From a virus: a stretch of 64,000 nt of DNA. Within the stretch, counting starts at the first letter, position 1. Each line of letters opens with the position of its first letter. Of the stretch, positions 16,469 to 24,177 are shown one piece after another. A program made the translations under genes and the position numbers. The stretch lies in the IMG/VR virus record IMGVR_UViG_3300047554_000338, positions 1 through 64,000 of that record, one strand, 5' to 3'. The notes beneath the pieces were generated by a model. It ran no database searches. It saw nothing but the letters and a program-made list of their open reading frames with translations, and had not been told where the DNA came from.

Positions 16469-16644
16469 GCTTTATCAAGCAATCCATTCACCTGAACGGG
16501 AGCTCTCTGCGTCCCGTTCATCAACTCAAGCTGTGCAGCAGTTGCAAGAGCGATCGCGTGCCTGAGGGCGGCATCGAACTGAGGCCAGGCCGTTGGGTCT
16601 GCGCCGCGTGCTGGGCAAAACGAGCCATGTCGAGGAAACCATGA
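16465..16644 (+). CDS. Small zinc-ribbon protein, 59 aa
   Basis: Two CxxC knuckles (LCSSC and CAAC) are separated by about 20 residues with a PEGGIEL turn, a treble-clef or zinc-ribbon pattern. The gene overlaps both neighbours by ATGA. The phage B homologue (45011-45181) keeps LCSKC, PPEGGIEM and WICAACW. There it lies on the other strand in the replication operon, so the gene has moved. It may be a regulator that binds nucleic acid or RNA polymerase; the partner is not known. Confidence 0.75.
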   Translation: MSFIKQSIHLNGSSLRPVHQLKLCSSCKSDRVPEGGIELRPGRWVCAACWAKRAMSRKP

Positions 16645-17033
16645 AATTAGAGCGCGGTGCAGTGGTGCGCGAGATCCTGCGCATGCTTGATGAAGAAGGC
16701 CCCATGACGCGTGCAGAGATCTGCCTGCGTCTGGGCCGTCGCAAGGACGAGATCGCCGCGGTGGTCACGCGCCTGAACAAACGCACGCCAGTCTCTGGCA
16801 AGCGGATCCACATCAAAGAGTACGTCTATGACATGGAGGGCGAGCGTCGTTACCCGCGAGCCGTCTATGCCATAGGCCCGCTCAAAGATGCCCCCAAACC
16901 AAAGTCTGACCCTAAGGAAACCAAGCGGCGGTATTGGGCCAGGGCGCAGCTCAAGCTGCGCACCAACAGTGTGTTCAACCTCGGCCTGTCGCGCAGACAG
17001 TTGCAGGCCAACAAAAAGAAAGCAGAGCAGTAA
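16641..17033 (+). CDS. Winged-helix DNA-binding protein
   Basis: A 130-residue protein. REILRMLDEEGPMTRAEICLRLG...IAAVVTRLNK is a MarR-like helix-turn-helix, followed by a wing (GKRIHIKEYVYDMEG) and a basic tail (about 95-130). It is coupled by ATGA to the zinc-ribbon gene and ends directly before the RuvC-like gene. Phage B has no copy; its HNH-HTH protein occupies the slot. It could be a late-gene activator or antiterminator, but only the fold is supported. Confidence 0.7.
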   Translation: MKLERGAVVREILRMLDEEGPMTRAEICLRLGRRKDEIAAVVTRLNKRTPVSGKRIHIKEYVYDMEGERRYPRAVYAIGPLKDAPKPKSDPKETKRRYWARAQLKLRTNSVFNLGLSRRQLQANKKKAEQ

Positions 17034-17510
17034 ATGCAATACATCATCGGCGTCGATCCAGGCGCATCAGGAGCGATCGCCATCCTCGAGGACAACGGCA
17101 AGCTGGTGCACGTCTTTGACATGCCCAGCGTGGAGATCATCACAGGGGGCAAGGCCAAGCGCCGCGTAAGCCCTGAAATGCTGGCCGCTGAGCTGCGCCT
17201 CTACGCGGACCAGGGAGCGGTGGCCTACGTCGAGCAGGTGGGCGCCATGCCTGGCCAAGGGGTGAGCTCGATGTTCGCCTTTGGCCAAGCGTTTGGCATC
17301 GTCTTGGGCGTCATGGCTGGCTTGGCCATTCCCACCCAGACGGTGACGCCTGGCAAGTGGAAGAAGGACCTAAAGCTTAACGGTGGCAAGGACGCTTCAC
17401 GGGCCAAAGCTGCCCAAGTATGGCCAGCGCAGGCAGGTGAGTTCAAGCGCGTGAAGGACGACGGCAAGGCCGAGGCTGGGCTGATTGCTTTGTGGGGTGT
17501 CGGCGTATGA
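17034..17510 (+). CDS. RuvC-like Holliday junction resolvase
   Basis: A 158-residue RNase H-fold nuclease. Its first catalytic Asp is in IIGVDPGASGA (about residue 8), a Glu is in YVEQVGAMPGQG (about 64), and a C-terminal acidic patch is in VKDDGKAEAGLIA. It would cut branched DNA made by recombination before packaging, and fits the nearby Sak4-like and nuclease genes. The start follows the previous stop with no gap. The phage B copy keeps all these residues. Confidence 0.88.
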   Translation: MQYIIGVDPGASGAIAILEDNGKLVHVFDMPSVEIITGGKAKRRVSPEMLAAELRLYADQGAVAYVEQVGAMPGQGVSSMFAFGQAFGIVLGVMAGLAIPTQTVTPGKWKKDLKLNGGKDASRAKAAQVWPAQAGEFKRVKDDGKAEAGLIALWGVGV

Positions 17511-18094
17511 AAGTGCTTGTTGCCTGCGAATACTCAGGACGAGTGCGGGATGCGTTCATTGCTCAAGGCCATGAGGCTATGAGCTGTGACTTGCTTCCCA
17601 CTGACGCGCCTGGTCCTCACTATCAGGGCGACGTGTTTGACGTTGTCGATTACCCGTGGGATTTGATGATCGCTCACCCGCCCTGCACCGATCTCGCGGT
17701 GTCGGGCGCCGCCTGGTTTGCCAACAAACGCCTTGTGGGCGCGCAACAAGCCAGTGCCTCGTTCTTCATGAAGCTGGGGAGGGTCAACATCCCTCGCATC
17801 GCGATCGAGAACCCTGTGTGCGTGATGTCGTCGCTATGGCGCAAACCTGACCAAGTCATCCAGCCGTGGATGTTTGGCCACATGGAGCAAAAGGCCACCT
17901 GCCTTTGGCTGAAGGGGTTGCCTGCACTTACCCCCACCAACAACGTCAAGGAGGAAATGATGCAGTTGCCAAAGAATCAGCGTGAGCGCCTGCACTATCT
18001 CCCGCCCTCGGCCGACAGGTGGAAGTTGCGCAGTGAAACCTATCTGGGCATCGCGGAAGCCATGGCCGCCCAGTGGGGTTCGCTTGTGCCATAA
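17507..18094 (+). CDS. DNA cytosine methyltransferase-like protein (phage A only)
   Basis: A 195-residue protein beginning MKVLVACEYSGRVRDAF, a methyltransferase-like first strand and loop. HPPCTDLAVSG (about 56-66) resembles the PPC motif IV and IAIENP (about 100-105) the ENV-type motif VI of C5-cytosine enzymes. It is short and lacks a clear target recognition domain, so activity is uncertain. It overlaps the RuvC-like stop by ATGA and ends 76 bases before the integrase. It might protect phage DNA from restriction. Confidence 0.65.
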   Translation: MKVLVACEYSGRVRDAFIAQGHEAMSCDLLPTDAPGPHYQGDVFDVVDYPWDLMIAHPPCTDLAVSGAAWFANKRLVGAQQASASFFMKLGRVNIPRIAIENPVCVMSSLWRKPDQVIQPWMFGHMEQKATCLWLKGLPALTPTNNVKEEMMQLPKNQRERLHYLPPSADRWKLRSETYLGIAEAMAAQWGSLVP

Positions 18095-18101
18095 ATATCT
18101 G

Positions 18102-18154
18102 TTGCGTTTTTCTTGACTAGTTGCCATAATTGCATCGCTGCGGTTTTCGCAGCG
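18102..18154 (+). promoter_or_regulatory. Integrase promoter and 5' hairpin
   Basis: TTGCGT (18102-18107) and CATAAT (18125-18130), 17 bases apart, make a plausible sigma-70 promoter. CGCTGCG-GTTTT-CGCAGCG (18136-18154) forms a stable hairpin in the leader, 16 bases before the integrase start. Phage B keeps a similarly spaced, weaker promoter-like sequence but not the hairpin. The hairpin could limit integrase translation or terminate read-through from upstream. Confidence 0.5.
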
Positions 18155-18170
18155 TTCAACGAGGACAACG

Positions 18171-19133
18171 ATGGCAACGAATCAAAAACCTGTACTGCGC
18201 GGCGACACCTACTGGATCAACGTCCAGATCGAGGGCAAGCGCCTGCGCAAGAGCCTGAACACGCAAGACGCCAAGCTGGCCGCTGAAGCGTTCACGCGTG
18301 AGCTGGCCGAGTTCTACCGCACGCGCAAGTTCAAGGAGATGCCCAAGAAGACCGTCAACGACGCGTTCGACAAGTGGCTGGACGAGCGCAGCGCCAAGCG
18401 CTCTATCGAGGACGACGAGCGCAAGGTCAAATTCCTCCGCGCCAAGATCGGCAGCACCCAGCTGTCGGAGCTCACCGTTTCCATGATCGAGGACGCCATG
18501 CCCCAGGGCGTGAGCCCGTCCACGCGTAACCGCTACCGCGCCCTGATCCGCGCCATCCTGCGCCGGGCCATGCGCAAGTGGCAGTGGCTCAACAGCGTGC
18601 CCGCGATCGAGGAAGAGGACGAGCCCGAGGGATACACCGAGCACCTGACCAAGGACCAGGCCGAGCGCCTGATCGCGGAGCTGCCTGAGCGCTACCGCAA
18701 GCCCGTGCGCTTTGCCCTGCTGACCGGCCTTCGCCGCGCCAACGTGTTTGGCCTGACCTGGGACAAGGTCAACCTCGAGAGCGGCACGGTGGTGGTCGAG
18801 GCCAACACCGCCAAAGGCAAGCGCCGTTTCCTGGTCCCGCTGAACGCGAGCGCCAAGGCTTTGCTGGAGTCGGTGGAGGGGCGCGAGGGCCGCGTCTGGG
18901 GCGACGTGACCCACGTCTGGCAAAACGTCTGGGAGGACGCCTGCAAGCGGGCCGGCGTGAAGATCAAGTTCCACGGCCTGCGCCACACCTGGGCGACGTG
19001 GCATGCGGAAGCAGGCACGCCGCTTGACGTGCTTCAGAAGCTGGGCGCGTGGGCGACGCACTCGATGGTGCTTCGCTACGCTCACCGGCCGGCCGACTAC
19101 CTCGCGCAGGCTGCTGAGGCGGTTGCCTTGTGA
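18171..19133 (+). CDS. int: Tyrosine integrase, tRNA-Leu type
   Basis: A 320-residue tyrosine recombinase that inserts and excises the phage. The N-terminal arm-binding domain (VLRGDTYWINVQIEGKRLRK) is followed by a core-binding helical domain (about 55-150). The catalytic domain shows Arg in TGLRRANVFGLTW, HGLRHTWATWH, and the nucleophile Tyr in VLRYAH. Its stop lies 60 bases before the tRNA-Leu-like attachment site. The N-terminal domain is very like that of phage B's integrase and the catalytic domain much less so. The ribosome site is GAGGACAACG. Confidence 0.93.
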   Translation: MATNQKPVLRGDTYWINVQIEGKRLRKSLNTQDAKLAAEAFTRELAEFYRTRKFKEMPKKTVNDAFDKWLDERSAKRSIEDDERKVKFLRAKIGSTQLSELTVSMIEDAMPQGVSPSTRNRYRALIRAILRRAMRKWQWLNSVPAIEEEDEPEGYTEHLTKDQAERLIAELPERYRKPVRFALLTGLRRANVFGLTWDKVNLESGTVVVEANTAKGKRRFLVPLNASAKALLESVEGREGRVWGDVTHVWQNVWEDACKRAGVKIKFHGLRHTWATWHAEAGTPLDVLQKLGAWATHSMVLRYAHRPADYLAQAAEAVAL

Positions 19134-19192
19134 CAGTGGCACATTTCTGTCACACCTGTATTCCGCTGTCATAGGCACTCATCGTAAGTGCC

Positions 19193-19248
19193 TGGTGCGA
19201 AAGGGGGGACTCGAACCCCCACGGGGGTAACCCGCCGGAACCTAAATC
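19193..19248 (-). other. attP: Attachment site 1 (3' half of tRNA-Leu(UAG))
   Basis: Read on the minus strand, this is the anticodon loop (TTTAGGT, anticodon UAG), variable arm, T arm (GGGGG-TTCGAGT-CCCCC) and acceptor end with CCA of a tRNA-Leu. Only the 3' half is present, the usual form of a phage site that restores the gene after integration. TGGCACA-like arm sites lie on both sides (about 19139 and 19322). It sits immediately after the integrase gene. Confidence 0.88.
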
Positions 19249-19368
19249 GAAAAAAGGAGGTAGCGAGTAGTTAAAAATCAATCACTTAAAACCGACGGGG
19301 GCCCGGTATTGGCCCCCGAATTGGCACAATTATGTCACAGCAACACAGTAACAAAGAAGGACAGTTTT

Positions 19369-19950
19369 ATGAGCAACACACAACCCGAAGCCCTCCGGCT
19401 GATCCAGCACATGGACGACGAATGGCCCGAGGACTGGGACGGCCTGGCAATCCGCGCCGAACTGCGCCGCCTGCATACAGAAAATGAGTTCTTGAGGGGG
19501 CAGTCATTGGTCAAAGCCGGGCCGCCATACAAATTCCAGAGATTCGTTGCAGGGCAAAAGCGTGCCCAAGATGTTGTCATCGAGAAAGAGGAACAACTGC
19601 AACGCGCCGTCCTCAAGGCAGCAAGGATTTGTCCTCCTGCGGAATTGACAGTGCTTGTCTACACCAGTCAACAGCCAGCCGAGCCTTACGATGAATTGAC
19701 GCAGGCGCTAATCGAGCGCGATGAATACCACGCCATTGCTGACGAACTTGCCGAAAAGATTGTGGAAATCACGGGCGCAGACATTGGCGAACACAGCAGC
19801 GCAAATAACCCGTGGCTGAAGGCGTTGGAGGTTGCGGACGATTGGCTCATGCGCCACAAAACGTTTGAGCCCGACTACTACGTCTACAACATTGACGGCG
19901 TGTATCGCTTGGCCGATCCGCAGCCAACCATCCGCTGGGGGAATAAATGA
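19369..19950 (+). CDS. Cargo protein between the two attachment sites, 193 aa
   Basis: I see no firm family. The N-terminus MSNTQPEALRL...RAELRRLHTENEFLRG resembles the coiled-coil start of many accessory phage proteins (Ea22-like). The middle contains PYDELTQALIERDEYHAIADELAEKI, another helical stretch, and the end is acidic and aromatic (FEPDYYVYNIDGVYRL). The ribosome site is AAGGACAG. It is coupled to the next gene by ATGA. Phage B has neither gene, so the pair looks like cargo acquired at the attachment site. Confidence 0.65.
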   Translation: MSNTQPEALRLIQHMDDEWPEDWDGLAIRAELRRLHTENEFLRGQSLVKAGPPYKFQRFVAGQKRAQDVVIEKEEQLQRAVLKAARICPPAELTVLVYTSQQPAEPYDELTQALIERDEYHAIADELAEKIVEITGADIGEHSSANNPWLKALEVADDWLMRHKTFEPDYYVYNIDGVYRLADPQPTIRWGNK

Positions 19951-20192
19951 AGCTAACCAAAACCCGCATCGGAAATTATCTGCGCCGCCACATGCTAGGC
20001 GACCAGCCGACATTTAGGAAAGGGTTCAAAGAAGGCGTTGCGTTTGCACAAAACAGCCAGCCCTTAACTGAAGATCAAATATTTGATTTGGAGAACAACT
20101 TGCCTGACGACGCAGTATCAGACAGGCGTTGGACAATCGAATTGGCGCGTGCCGTCGAAAGAGCGCACGGCATCGGCGCCGGATCTTTGTGA
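19947..20192 (+). CDS. Cargo protein between the two attachment sites, 81 aa
   Basis: A small protein with a basic N-terminus (MKLTKTRIGNYLRRHMLG), a FRKGFKEGVAFAQ helix and an acidic C-terminal half. It follows the 193-residue cargo gene with a four-base overlap, and its stop lies just before a perfect inverted repeat and the second attachment site. No family is recognised and there is no phage B copy. A two-gene operon of this kind could be a lysogenic-conversion or defence pair, but nothing in the sequence shows that. Confidence 0.65.
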   Translation: MKLTKTRIGNYLRRHMLGDQPTFRKGFKEGVAFAQNSQPLTEDQIFDLENNLPDDAVSDRRWTIELARAVERAHGIGAGSL

Positions 20193-20200
20193 CACAAAAA

Positions 20201-20232
20201 TGGCACACCCATCGGAGTTTCCGGGTGTGCCA
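20201..20232. other. Inverted repeat before attachment site 2
   Basis: TGGCACACCC and GGGTGTGCCA pair perfectly around a 12-base spacer, directly after the cargo genes. Both arms contain the TGGCACA-like integrase arm sequence. It could be a terminator for the cargo genes, although no U-run follows, or a pair of inverted integrase arm sites. Confidence 0.6.
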
Positions 20233-20246
20233 CAGTGGCAAGCTAT

Positions 20247-20302
20247 TGGTGCGAAAGGCGGGAGTCGAACCCGCACGGATTTTGTCCGCCGGAACCTAAA
20301 TC
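20247..20302 (-). other. attP: Attachment site 2 (second 3' half of tRNA-Leu(UAG))
   Basis: A second tRNA-Leu(UAG) 3' half lies in the same orientation 1054 bases from the first. Anticodon loop and acceptor end are identical to site 1. The variable arm (CGGA-CAAAA-TCCG) and T stem (GCGGG/CCCGC) differ but still pair correctly. Arm-like repeats (TGGCACG, TGGCACA) follow at about 20385-20399. It is therefore an independently evolved tRNA end, not a simple recent copy of site 1. Confidence 0.85.
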
Positions 20303-20321
20303 GCTTCGCGCCAGTTTTCCC

Positions 20322-20350
20322 AAAAAAAGGCCCTGAGCAATCAGGGCCTT
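20322..20350 (-). terminator. Terminator of the phage A late operon
   Basis: AAGGCCCTGA and TCAGGGCCTT form a perfect stem with a four-base loop. On the minus strand it is followed by a run of seven T. It lies 56 bases after the last lysis gene and so ends the late transcript. Phage B has an equivalent at 54105-54125. Confidence 0.85.
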
Positions 20351-20405
20351 AAGTCTCAATGGCATCTACAAACAGCTCTCGCTGTGGCACGATTGTGGCA
20401 CAAAT

Positions 20406-20876
20406 TCAGGGGTTCAGGCAGACGTTCCGAGCGTACCCCTGCAAGCCTACGACGATCGCTGCCAGGCGGTCAGCTTCTCCCGCCATTGCAACAAGAGTTG
20501 TCGCACAGCTTCCGAGTAGCTCCCGCTCGACGCCGGCTCGACCATCAGCTCTGAGGGTGGCGGCGGGATTTTTGGGACCTGGGGCGGCGATAGCGTAGAG
20601 CTCGTTGCGCAGCCCATCAAGCTCAGCGCGAGCGCGAGTGGCAGCACCAGCCGCCTGCCGTTTCTGAAGTACATATTGATCCTCCGCTTTCTGTCTTGCC
20701 GCGAGCAAGTCATGCTCCCGGCGCCTGGCCAGCTCCTCGGCCTTTTGCAGGCTCTGGGCGTAGGCCTGCTTCATCTGGGCCACCTTGGTGTCGTAGCGCC
20801 ATTCCTGGACCTGCCACGCGCCCCAGAACGCCATCACAGCGGAGACGAGCGCGGCGGCGACGTGTGTGTAGACCAT
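20406..20876 (-). CDS. Rz-like inner-membrane spanin
   Basis: A 156-residue protein with an N-terminal membrane anchor (about 5-22, HVAAALVSAVMAFWGAW) and a long charged periplasmic coiled coil (about 28-100), the build of lambda Rz. It spans the periplasm with the outer-membrane lipoprotein encoded inside the same DNA in another frame (20447-20674) and fuses the two membranes at lysis. It starts just after the endolysin stop. Phage B has no recognisable spanin pair. Confidence 0.85.
   Translation of the reverse strand: MVYTHVAAALVSAVMAFWGAWQVQEWRYDTKVAQMKQAYAQSLQKAEELARRREHDLLAARQKAEDQYVLQKRQAAGAATRARAELDGLRNELYAIAAPGPKNPAATLRADGRAGVERELLGSCATTLVAMAGEADRLAAIVVGLQGYARNVCLNP
20447..20674 (-). 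CDS. Rz1-like outer-membrane lipoprotein spanin (embedded)
   Basis: A 75-residue product in the alternative frame of the Rz-like gene. Its signal peptide MYFRNGRRLVLPLALALS is followed by the lipobox LMGC, then a Pro-rich segment (PPQVPKIPPPPSEL) typical of Rz1. Lipidation at that Cys would anchor it to the outer membrane. The fully nested arrangement is classic for lambda-like spanins. The start could be an upstream ATG at 20713, but the chosen one gives a clean signal peptide. Confidence 0.82.
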   Translation of the reverse strand: MYFRNGRRLVLPLALALSLMGCATSSTLSPPQVPKIPPPPSELMVEPASSGSYSEAVRQLLLQWREKLTAWQRSS

Positions 20877-20877
20877 A

Positions 20878-21333
20878 TCAACCCCCTTGGCACTGCTGAA
20901 ATTCGGCCTGGCGCCGTTTGGTGAGGCCGGCCAGGGGCTTTCCCTTGAACTTGTCCCAGCGCAGGATCTCCTTGCACGCGCCCTCGTAATCCTCGGTGTT
21001 CAGCTTGCGTACCAAGGTCGAGCCGCAGAACGCGGCGGGGCCGATGTTGTAGGTGAGGGACGTGTAGGCGTCGTATTCCCACTGGTGCAGCGGGACCCTG
21101 ACGCAGCGCTTAATCGCGCCCTCGTATTGCTGGATGTCTTGCAGTGCTCGTTGCAGAGCTTTGGGCGGGGTGATGCTGTCGCCCATCTTCACGTTCTCGG
21201 TGGTCCCAAAGCCGATTGTCGGCTTGTCGCCAGGCACTGGGATGATGGCCTTGCTGGTGTAGTCCTCATGCAGGGCAATGCCCACCAGCGCGACCGCGCT
21301 CAGGGTGAGGCCAGCCAGCTGCGTGCGGTTCAT
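20878..21333 (-). CDS. SAR endolysin (GH24 lysozyme)
   Basis: A 151-residue muramidase. Residues 4-21 (TQLAGLTLSAVALVGIAL) form a weakly hydrophobic signal-anchor-release segment that takes the enzyme through the Sec system. Directly after it lies the catalytic Glu of HEDYT (23). The VPGDKPTIGFGTT block supplies the rest of the glycoside hydrolase 24 active site. It lies between the holin and spanin genes. The lysozyme of phage B (54180-54707) has no such anchor and is only distantly related. Confidence 0.88.
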   Translation of the reverse strand: MNRTQLAGLTLSAVALVGIALHEDYTSKAIIPVPGDKPTIGFGTTENVKMGDSITPPKALQRALQDIQQYEGAIKRCVRVPLHQWEYDAYTSLTYNIGPAAFCGSTLVRKLNTEDYEGACKEILRWDKFKGKPLAGLTKRRQAEFQQCQGG

Positions 21334-21578
21334 CAGTCGTCCCGCATGCGCCGCTCATGCTCGAGCTGTTGGCGCTGGTCTTCCTTGTGCCGGTAGTACC
21401 AGTTGATGGCAAAGCCGCCAACACCAAGAAGCAGACCAAAGATCACCCCGAACTCCGACGAGAGCATCCATCCCAAAACGCTTGCGCTTGCCCCCGTGTA
21501 GGTGGCTTTACTGCCAAAGGCGGCCAGTGTTGCGTCGACTGTGGCTTGTGTTTCCTGCTGCACGGGGCGCTCCTTCAT
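21333..21578 (-). CDS. Holin (pinholin-like)
   Basis: An 81-residue protein with two hydrophobic stretches (about 20-40 and 44-62, containing FGVIFGLLLGVGGFAINWYY) and a highly charged C-terminus rich in Arg, His, Glu and Asp. It fits class II holins such as S21. Together with a SAR endolysin it would depolarise the membrane to trigger lysis. The stop shares a base with the endolysin start. Confidence 0.82.
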   Translation of the reverse strand: MKERPVQQETQATVDATLAAFGSKATYTGASASVLGWMLSSEFGVIFGLLLGVGGFAINWYYRHKEDQRQQLEHERRMRDD

Positions 21579-21749
21579 TTAAGTCTCTTGCGCCGTAGCA
21601 GGCTCTTCTTCCTGATGCGGCAGTTGCTCTTTAGCCTGAGCGCGGATCTTGGCCGCAATGGGCCAGGTGTTGGTGCTAGTGGGCAGTTGCCCGATCGCAT
21701 CAAGTACCGCGTTGACTTCGTTCAGCTCGAGTTGAATTGAAATTTCCAT
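21579..21749 (-). CDS. Conserved 56-aa protein before the lysis genes
   Basis: It begins MEISIQLELNEVNAVLDAIG, then QLPTSTNTWPIAAKIRAQA, and has an acidic tail. The first 40 residues are nearly identical in phage B (56120-56296), although the lysis genes that follow differ entirely. The function is unknown. The pattern of beta-strand, helix, then NTWPIAAKI suggests a small soluble accessory protein that comes with the tail module rather than the lysis module. Confidence 0.72.
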   Translation of the reverse strand: MEISIQLELNEVNAVLDAIGQLPTSTNTWPIAAKIRAQAKEQLPHQEEEPATAQET

Positions 21750-21810
21750 TTGATTCTTTCGTGGGAGTCGTGGGTTGATGTGGTTGTTTTTATGTGTGGC
21801 GATTATCGCA

Positions 21811-22257
21811 TCAGGCAGTCGGTGCTTCTGGCCACTGAATGTCCCAAGGAAACCCCGTCTGCGAGCTGATGTCACGCAGTGCCTGGCGGTAGGTTGCCCA
21901 GGCTGCTTTGTCGCCTGGAGCGTCCGCGACCTGTGTCCAGTCGCAGTCAGCCAGGCGCGTGTTACGCGTAGACCTGACCGACGCGGCTTGGGTGGTGTCA
22001 AGCGCGGCCTTGGCCTGGTCATCGATGTCGCTCGCGCTGTACTTGGTAAACCACTTGCCATCGATCTGCTCGACGCCATCGCGGAAGGCCACCTGGTAGC
22101 GCGTGGGCTGGGCCTGTGGGCCTTCGAACACGATGTCAGCGCCCATGTCGTTGATGAGCTGCTCGCTCAATTGCGCGGGGAATGACGTGTTGGGATGCAG
22201 AGCGCGGAACTCGCCCTCGTACATGACCGCGCCTGTTGCTCTGATTCTTACTTGCAT
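21811..22257 (-). CDS. Tail fibre assembly-like protein
   Basis: A 148-residue protein. The N-terminus (MQVRIRATGAVMYEGEFR...TSFPAQLSEQLINDMGADIV) is a small fold seen in phage tail-assembly proteins. The C-terminus has WTQVADAPGDKAAWATYRQALRD followed by FPWDIQWPEAP, the pattern of tail-fibre-assembly and DUF4376-like proteins. It lies directly after the receptor-binding protein gene and is probably its chaperone or a distal tail part. Phage B has a close copy. Confidence 0.72.
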   Translation of the reverse strand: MQVRIRATGAVMYEGEFRALHPNTSFPAQLSEQLINDMGADIVFEGPQAQPTRYQVAFRDGVEQIDGKWFTKYSASDIDDQAKAALDTTQAASVRSTRNTRLADCDWTQVADAPGDKAAWATYRQALRDISSQTGFPWDIQWPEAPTA

Positions 22258-22266
22258 GATGTTCCT

Positions 22267-24177
22267 TTATGCGATTGCCAAGAAGATGTAAGTGCCGCCG
22301 TTGGCGTTGATGCCTGCGGCTGTGCTGACGATTTGGAACCCACCAGTTGTGGTGTAGACGCTGTTGGCGTTGACTTCAGCCGCCGAACTGTTGAGCAAGA
22401 GTGATGGGTCATTACCAGATACCATGCCTCGAACCGTATCCCAAACGTACCAGTCACCAGTTGAATCGATGCGCTTTACCATGACCCATCTTGCACCGCC
22501 AGTAAATCCGCAAGAGATGGTCTGCGTTGCGCCTGTGCCTGTGTATGAGCCTACTTTGGAAACACCTGCACAAGTGGCGAATAAGTAGGCGACATAGGTA
22601 GAACCACTTGCGTTAACTTGAGCATTTGCCGCTCTAACAGTAAATGCTGTTGAAGTTGGGGCTGTGGAATTCCACATATTGTCAGCCTGAAACGCATTAG
22701 TTAGGTCTAAAAAGCCAACATACGAGGCTGTCAAAGGTGCGGCATAAACAGCCCAACTTGCTGTTGCTGATGCTCTACGCTTAACAATTATCAACTCAGG
22801 CGCAACACCAAGATTATGCGTTTCCGTGTGAGTAACTCCCGTCCCTGTATAGCAAACCTCATCAAAGAAGCTGGGGGCTCGTCTGAAGAACCAATTGATG
22901 TATGTGTATCCGCTTCCGTTTACATCAAAATTTCCATCAGCACCAAGTGTTACTCCATCTTGCCCATAAGCCATAACAGCGTCTGTGTACGATGTTTCTG
23001 CACTTGTCTGGTTAGTCGCTATCCGCAAGTTTGGCCCACGCAATCTGTCCCACATACTGCGAGTCCAGCTTGTTGAACGCATTGTGTCAAGCAACATATC
23101 TGGAGGGAATCCAACACCAGTTACATTTGCAGTTGCTCCTGTTCCTGTCCGTGAAATTGCGTTGTACACCTTAGTCGCATCCGTAGGCACTTTCATCGGG
23201 CCTCTACGAATGGCTACATAAACATAAGTTGCACCACCAAGAACACCACCAACATTAAAGCCAGTACTTGATGCTCGGCATTCGTCACCATCTGATTCTG
23301 CAGCGGTTGAATTAGGAACTAACTTTCTTGAATAGCTACCAGTTTGAGGAGTTGCAACCAATCCACGCATGTTGTCAAACAACATCCAACCTTCAGCTCC
23401 GCTAGACCTTTTCATCAAAACCCATTGGGCTTCATATCCAAGATTTACTGTTGCATTGCCAGAGCCATCAGTAGTAAACGACCCACACGAAATCACATTG
23501 TCCGTGCCCGTCAGGCCAAAGCCTCCTGCGTTATGGGCGAATAGGTAGGCAACGTAGGACACGCCATTAGCATTTGTCGCTGAGTTTGTTCCAACAGTGA
23601 AAACTGTGTCTGTTGGTGTTGTGCTATTCCACGCTGAAGGAGTGTTTGAAGCAGCAGCAGTTAAATTCAAAAACAGTGACTGCGAATTTAGTAGAGAACG
23701 GTGATAAACAAACCAATCATCCACTGCACTTGTTGGGCGAACAATCATGCAACCCGGAACTGAGCCAAGACTGTGAGCAATAGTACGGCCTGCTGTGCCA
23801 TTCCCCGTATAAGTCACAACATCAAAGAACTTTGGTTGCTTGCGGAATGTCCATGAGACGTAGGAAAAGCCGTTTGAGGCTAAACCCGTATAACCGTTTG
23901 AATTAAACGTAAATCCAAAACCAGAAGTTTGGGCGGATGTTGTGTTTGAAGATATCGCGAAGTCTGTTCCTCTAGCAGAATCTACCAGCCAATTGTTTTG
24001 AACATTAGCTCGACTTTTCCACCAAACAAGTCCGCCTTTACCAGCCAAATCAATATCATTAGTGACAGTTGTGGAGGCTCCTGCGCCTGTGTAGAGGTAT
24101 GTGCTGAACACATCCTCGATGTAGGTGGCTGGAGCTGCCGCGCCAGCCGCCGCCATGATGATTTCAGACGCGCTCAT
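22267..24177 (-). CDS. Receptor-binding tail protein with repeated DUF7483-like modules
   Basis: A 636-residue protein. A module of the form FFDVVTYTGNGT...HSLGSVPGCMIVRP...DWFVYHR...SYVAYLFAHNAGG repeats three to four times along the chain, a beta-rich tail-spike-type architecture. N-terminal (YIEDVFSTYLYTG) and C-terminal (SKVGSYTGTGATQTI to the end) parts are nearly the same in phage B, while the middle is diverged and visibly richer in A and T. That fits a host-range protein with exchangeable receptor-facing domains. I chose the ATG overlapping the fibre stop (TAATG); an upstream start would run into the fibre gene. Confidence 0.78.
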   Translation of the reverse strand: MSASEIIMAAAGAAAPATYIEDVFSTYLYTGAGASTTVTNDIDLAGKGGLVWWKSRANVQNNWLVDSARGTDFAISSNTTSAQTSGFGFTFNSNGYTGLASNGFSYVSWTFRKQPKFFDVVTYTGNGTAGRTIAHSLGSVPGCMIVRPTSAVDDWFVYHRSLLNSQSLFLNLTAAASNTPSAWNSTTPTDTVFTVGTNSATNANGVSYVAYLFAHNAGGFGLTGTDNVISCGSFTTDGSGNATVNLGYEAQWVLMKRSSGAEGWMLFDNMRGLVATPQTGSYSRKLVPNSTAAESDGDECRASSTGFNVGGVLGGATYVYVAIRRGPMKVPTDATKVYNAISRTGTGATANVTGVGFPPDMLLDTMRSTSWTRSMWDRLRGPNLRIATNQTSAETSYTDAVMAYGQDGVTLGADGNFDVNGSGYTYINWFFRRAPSFFDEVCYTGTGVTHTETHNLGVAPELIIVKRRASATASWAVYAAPLTASYVGFLDLTNAFQADNMWNSTAPTSTAFTVRAANAQVNASGSTYVAYLFATCAGVSKVGSYTGTGATQTISCGFTGGARWVMVKRIDSTGDWYVWDTVRGMVSGNDPSLLLNSSAAEVNANSVYTTTGGFQIVSTAAGINANGGTYIFLAIA

